From Candidatus Nitrosocosmicus sp. (GTDB lineage: Archaea; Thermoproteota; Nitrososphaeria; Nitrososphaerales; Nitrososphaeraceae), in assembly GCA_025934495.1 (NCBI GenBank), contig JAICXY010000003.1:1-64000 (forward strand): 64,000 bases of DNA, written 5' to 3'. Made by a program: the position numbers and the translations under genes. Below the pieces are notes generated by a model that saw only the letters and a program-made list of their open reading frames with translations, searched no databases and was not told the DNA's origin. This document shows positions 61,000 through 64,000 of this stretch, piece by piece. Every line of letters begins with the position of its first letter. Within the stretch, counting starts at the first letter, position 1.

Positions 61000-61574
61000 G
61001 TATCCGATCTTCCACAATAGAGTTAATAGAATTGACATTTAAGATACATATTTTAATAATTGTGGAGTTTCCATAAAGAAATTAGTAAATTTATTGATTA
61101 CAATTTATATCAAAATCAAGAAATAGATTTGATTATGATATGTGATATATTTATTTATAATTCATAAAAATTTCTATATTATCTAAATATAATGATAAAC
61201 AGATCAAATAATTTTTCTCCAATTTTATCAATGGTTAATGTATATGATGTTGAATGCGTTCTAAAATTAATCGGGAAGGCAAGTAAAAGTTATTGATGGG
61301 TTGAGTAATTCTCCCCCTATAGCACATTAACCTATAATTAATATATGATGGTCATAGTGGTACCTATTGATAATCATACCTTATCATAATATTAGTTAAG
61401 AAATGAATCTTAAATTAGATTTAGATAATTCAGCAAATGACCTTTCAACTAGGTATTGACTATTAAAAATGATGAGATAAAGAAAGAAATATTTAGCATA
61501 TCTCCAACTTTTTGATTGTATCTATATATCAAATATTCTGTCATATTATTCATTATTGTTCTGCAAGTTATAAT
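61000..61574. other. AT-rich spacer
   Basis: About 575 bases without a recognised feature. Confidence 0.4.
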
Positions 61575-62300
61575 TTTTATATTATTTCCAAAGGTACGAT
61601 ATGTCTAGGCACTGGAAAGGCTTGGTTTGTAGATGCAATGTCATTCTCTGTTGAATTCCAATTTCTAACATCGCTATTTTCTCTGAAACGCTCAGGACTA
61701 CTTGTCTTCGGAATCGCAATGATGTAATACAAGTATTTACAAGGTTGACCACCATTTGATGAAGGGTTTTCTGACTTCCCTTAACAATCTTTGTAAGTAT
61801 TTGTTTACGGTTGCTCTATAGAGGGTGGGGAAAAATTGCTATAACTAGATGTGTATACCCTTACTACATCTATTTCCTTTTTATTACAACATGTAAGTAG
61901 TTTCGTTTGATTCCTGGAATTTAAATTATAAGTGACTTGATCGAATGAGATTTGCTCATTGATAAGAGCTATTTCAGACTCTTTTAGTTATTTCAAATCA
62001 AAATTGCTGACTCCAATAAATTTTACTAGACCTTTCCATTTCCAATGTCTCCATACTCATATGATGTCTCCCATATTGAATGGTTGCTGCTAGGCCAATG
62101 AATCAACTATAAATCAAACCTCTCGGTATTTAATCATTTTAAGCTGTATTCATAAGCCATAAATGTATCATATTTGAAAGCATTTGATAGTAAGATCTTT
62201 CTAGCAAAAATAAATCGTTCCATCGCCCTGCAATAGTTTGGCCTAACAATTCAAGTTCTAATAGAAGAGACTCCTGGAAGATTATAGATTTCATAATGAC
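61575..62300 (-). pseudogene. Aldo/keto reductase pseudogene
   Basis: The minus strand reads, in pieces, ILLSNAFKYDTFMAYEYSL, LNTERFDL (stop) LIHWPSSNHSIWE, GLVKFIGVSNFDLK (stop) LKESEIALI, QISFDQVTYNLNSRNQTKLL and, at the end, IIAIPKTSSPERFRENSDVR. These follow the aldo/keto reductase order: 'IDLYLIHWP', 'IGVSNF', 'YNL', 'IPKTSxPxRxxEN'. Several in-frame stops and shifts show it is dead. The family reduces aldehydes and ketones with NADPH. Confidence 0.7.
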
Positions 62301-62406
62301 TTTGTAATCATAACTTTATCATGCCAAAACTATACAAAAAGTTTGTACAGAATAAGGGTAATTGTAAATTATTTGTTATTATGTTTTGAGTATGATATTG
62401 AATGAA

Positions 62407-63360
62407 TTATTTAACATTTATAGGTCGTGGCAAAAGTTGTATTTCCTTATCAAATCTTCTCCCATATCTATTTATTCCCAGGATTACTTTGTCTTTAATA
62501 TTCTTTTTTCTAATATCCAATGATACTTGAAATGAATCGATAACCCTTTTACCGTCAAGTGATTCTATAATATCCCCCTTTCTTAAATCTGCATATTCCC
62601 CAGGACTATTTGATTGTACATCTGCAATAAGGGCACCTTCGTGTGTAGGCAATCTGTAATATTTTGCTAATTGCCTTGTTATCTTTATTGTTGAAATTCC
62701 TATCCATGGTCTGTTTGTAACCTGACCATTTTCAATTAAATCTAATAATATTGATTTTGCAATATTTATCGGAACTGCAAAACCAATTCCTTGCGCATAT
62801 GGTATCTTGGCAGTATTTATTCCTATAACCTGGCCATTTGTATTGATTAGCGGACCACCAGAATTTCCGGGATTAATTGAAGCGTCTGTTTGAACTAATT
62901 CCTGGATCCCATTTTCAAATTGTAATTTTCTGCTTAATGCGCTTATAATACCTGCAGTAACAGTCGGGCCACCATCAAGGCCAAATGGATTTCCTATTGC
63001 AATTACTATTTGTCCTATTTTTAAATCGTCTGAATTTCCAAAATCAGCAAATGGTAAAGCCTCTTTTGATTCAATTTTAATTATGGCAAGATCAGTAAGA
63101 TCATCCGAACCCACAATAACACCATCGAAAATATTGCCATCTTTAGTTGTAATTTTTATCTTGTCTGCTCTTTCTATAACATGATTATTGGTAAGTATAT
63201 GTCCTTTTTTATCAACTATTACACCAGAACCAACACCCTCTATAGGAAATATGCGCAATAATTGATCTTTCATCATTCTCACACTCGCGATATTTACTAC
63301 ATTTTTACTTCCCTTTTCTACTGCATCTATGATTAAATTTTCATTATAAATCGGAATCAA
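62407..63360 (-). CDS. HtrA/DegP-like serine protease with PDZ domain
   Basis: A 317-residue trypsin-like protease. The catalytic triad is complete: TNNHV (His60), DLTDLAIIK (Asp90) and NPGNSGGPL (Ser167). Also typical are VGSGVIVDKKGHIL, AIGNPFGLDG and IGFAVPINIAK. A PDZ domain spans about 225-310 (LIADVQSNSPGEYADLRKGD, DIIESLDGKRV). There is no signal peptide, so the enzyme is probably cytosolic, unlike bacterial DegP. It would serve in protein quality control. The start MIPIYNEN fits the family's short N-terminus. Confidence 0.9.
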   Translation of the reverse strand: MIPIYNENLIIDAVEKGSKNVVNIASVRMMKDQLLRIFPIEGVGSGVIVDKKGHILTNNHVIERADKIKITTKDGNIFDGVIVGSDDLTDLAIIKIESKEALPFADFGNSDDLKIGQIVIAIGNPFGLDGGPTVTAGIISALSRKLQFENGIQELVQTDASINPGNSGGPLINTNGQVIGINTAKIPYAQGIGFAVPINIAKSILLDLIENGQVTNRPWIGISTIKITRQLAKYYRLPTHEGALIADVQSNSPGEYADLRKGDIIESLDGKRVIDSFQVSLDIRKKNIKDKVILGINRYGRRFDKEIQLLPRPINVK

Positions 63361-63827
63361 TTATTGGATTCCTCCTTCGAGATATTAGTATTGGTGTTTA
63401 AAAATTCTCTTAATGATCTTAATAATGTAGCAAATAATGGAAATGATTCAAATCTTTTATTTTCGATTACAAATATTTTTGTATTCACTTATTATATATA
63501 TTGAGGTAATCTAATATAAATAATAAAGTAACTTTAAGTAAACTAAATTACCATATCGAAACTTGATGCCTATTCGCTTTAAAAACAGGGTATTGTTATA
63601 TTGCTTTGTTAAATGATTAGAAAAATTGTAAGTTAAAATTATATTATGTTCGAGTTATAACAATTATAATACAGATTAAACATTAAAAATTATACCTTAA
63701 TTAATAAGATAAAAATAAAAATTATAATTAAATCTTATATAACATTCTTCGAATAGTTTGTTTACTATGCAAGCTAACAAATGCTATTATATTTAAAAAG
63801 CACATCAATTCTGGACTGAATTAAGTA
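63361..63827. other. Spacer between divergent genes
   Basis: About 470 bases that must hold the promoters of the protease and the epimerase. A degenerate family B IS5 end, TGCTTTGTTAAATGATT, lies at 63602-63618 (15 of 17 identical to the end at 50321). Confidence 0.45.
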
Positions 63828-64000
63828 ATGTTATCAAATGCAGATAGTAAGGTAATGCTAATAACGGGCACTAGACCTGAAATTATAAAGTTATATCCTC
63901 TTATGCGATTATTTGATACCGAAAATATAGATTATACTTTTGTACATACAGGTCAACATCATGATTTTAATTTATTTCTAAATTTTATTAAAGAATTTAA
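63828..64000 (+). CDS. wecB: UDP-N-acetylglucosamine 2-epimerase (start only)
   Basis: The window ends inside this gene after 57 codons. The text KVMLITGTRPEIIKLYPLMR and DYTFVHTGQHHDFN is the conserved start of non-hydrolysing UDP-GlcNAc 2-epimerases, which make UDP-ManNAc for surface glycans and N-glycans. Start is ATG 63828. It is probably the beginning of a glycan gene set beyond the window. Confidence 0.8.
   Translation, partial: MLSNADSKVMLITGTRPEIIKLYPLMRLFDTENIDYTFVHTGQHHDFNLFLNFIKEF

Noticed and set aside
1-64000. CRISPR arrays, rRNA genes, prophage
   Set aside because: No regularly spaced repeats with spacers, no rRNA-like conserved stretches and no capsid, terminase or integrase genes were seen.

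Overview
The window looks like chromosome from an AT-rich ammonia-oxidising archaeon of the Nitrososphaeria (Thaumarchaeota), most like the soil group I.1b and 'Ca. Nitrosocosmicus'. The evidence is a methylmalonyl-CoA epimerase of the type used in the 3HP/4HB carbon cycle, a small Cys-rich zinc protein typical of these archaea, several MEDS/histidine-kinase signalling genes, an HTH plus long coiled-coil protein, frequent TTG starts with little or no leader, and a NiCoT nickel/cobalt permease. This assignment is inferred from protein families; no rRNA or tRNA gene was found to confirm it. Credible genes cover a little under half of the window. The rest is AT-rich spacer and a dense graveyard of insertion sequences.

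Layout. 1-9.6 kb: IS5-type relics and short hypothetical, membrane or secreted genes. 9.6-11.2 kb: an IS630 element sitting inside an older IS6-type relic. 11.4-18.7 kb: the best-preserved housekeeping stretch, with a winged-helix-like protein, methylmalonyl-CoA epimerase, a secreted prealbumin-fold protein, the moaD-moaE pair for molybdopterin synthase, an SQR-like flavoprotein and a secreted polysaccharide deacetylase. 19.9-30.5 kb: radical SAM enzyme, a decayed metallopeptidase-like gene, a polytopic membrane protein with Trp/His motifs, a MEDS sensor, a CrtQ-like glycosyltransferase, a C2H2 finger and an HDAC-family deacetylase, separated by IS relics. 31.3-41.7 kb: a GC-richer DUF5996 gene that looks transferred, a CoA-disulfide-reductase-like gene split at a T7 run, uroporphyrinogen-III synthase ending in an IS terminus, several IS6 and IS630 relics, an ABC-transporter relic, and a convergent HutX-like/DUF6925-like pair. 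42-46 kb: an IS6 copy with an 8-bp target duplication that interrupts a gene, the NiCoT permease, and an IS5 relic. 46.2-48.3 kb: a 639-aa HTH/coiled-coil protein preceded by eight direct TGAC repeats. 49.4-64 kb: a repeat-rich exported protein, an IS5 copy with both terminal repeats, an O-methyltransferase, a VOC protein, a second MEDS protein convergent with a histidine kinase, a CorA/RMND1-topology membrane protein, small zinc-ribbon and deazaflavin-oxidoreductase genes, an aldo/keto reductase pseudogene, an HtrA-like protease and the start of a UDP-GlcNAc 2-epimerase.

Functional links visible here are few, because most genes stand alone with their own promoters: MoaD/MoaE act as one enzyme, the two MEDS proteins and the kinase suggest sensory signalling, and the glycosyltransferase, deacetylase and epimerase suggest surface polysaccharide metabolism. 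The most unusual locus is the HTH/coiled-coil gene with its TGAC repeat array.
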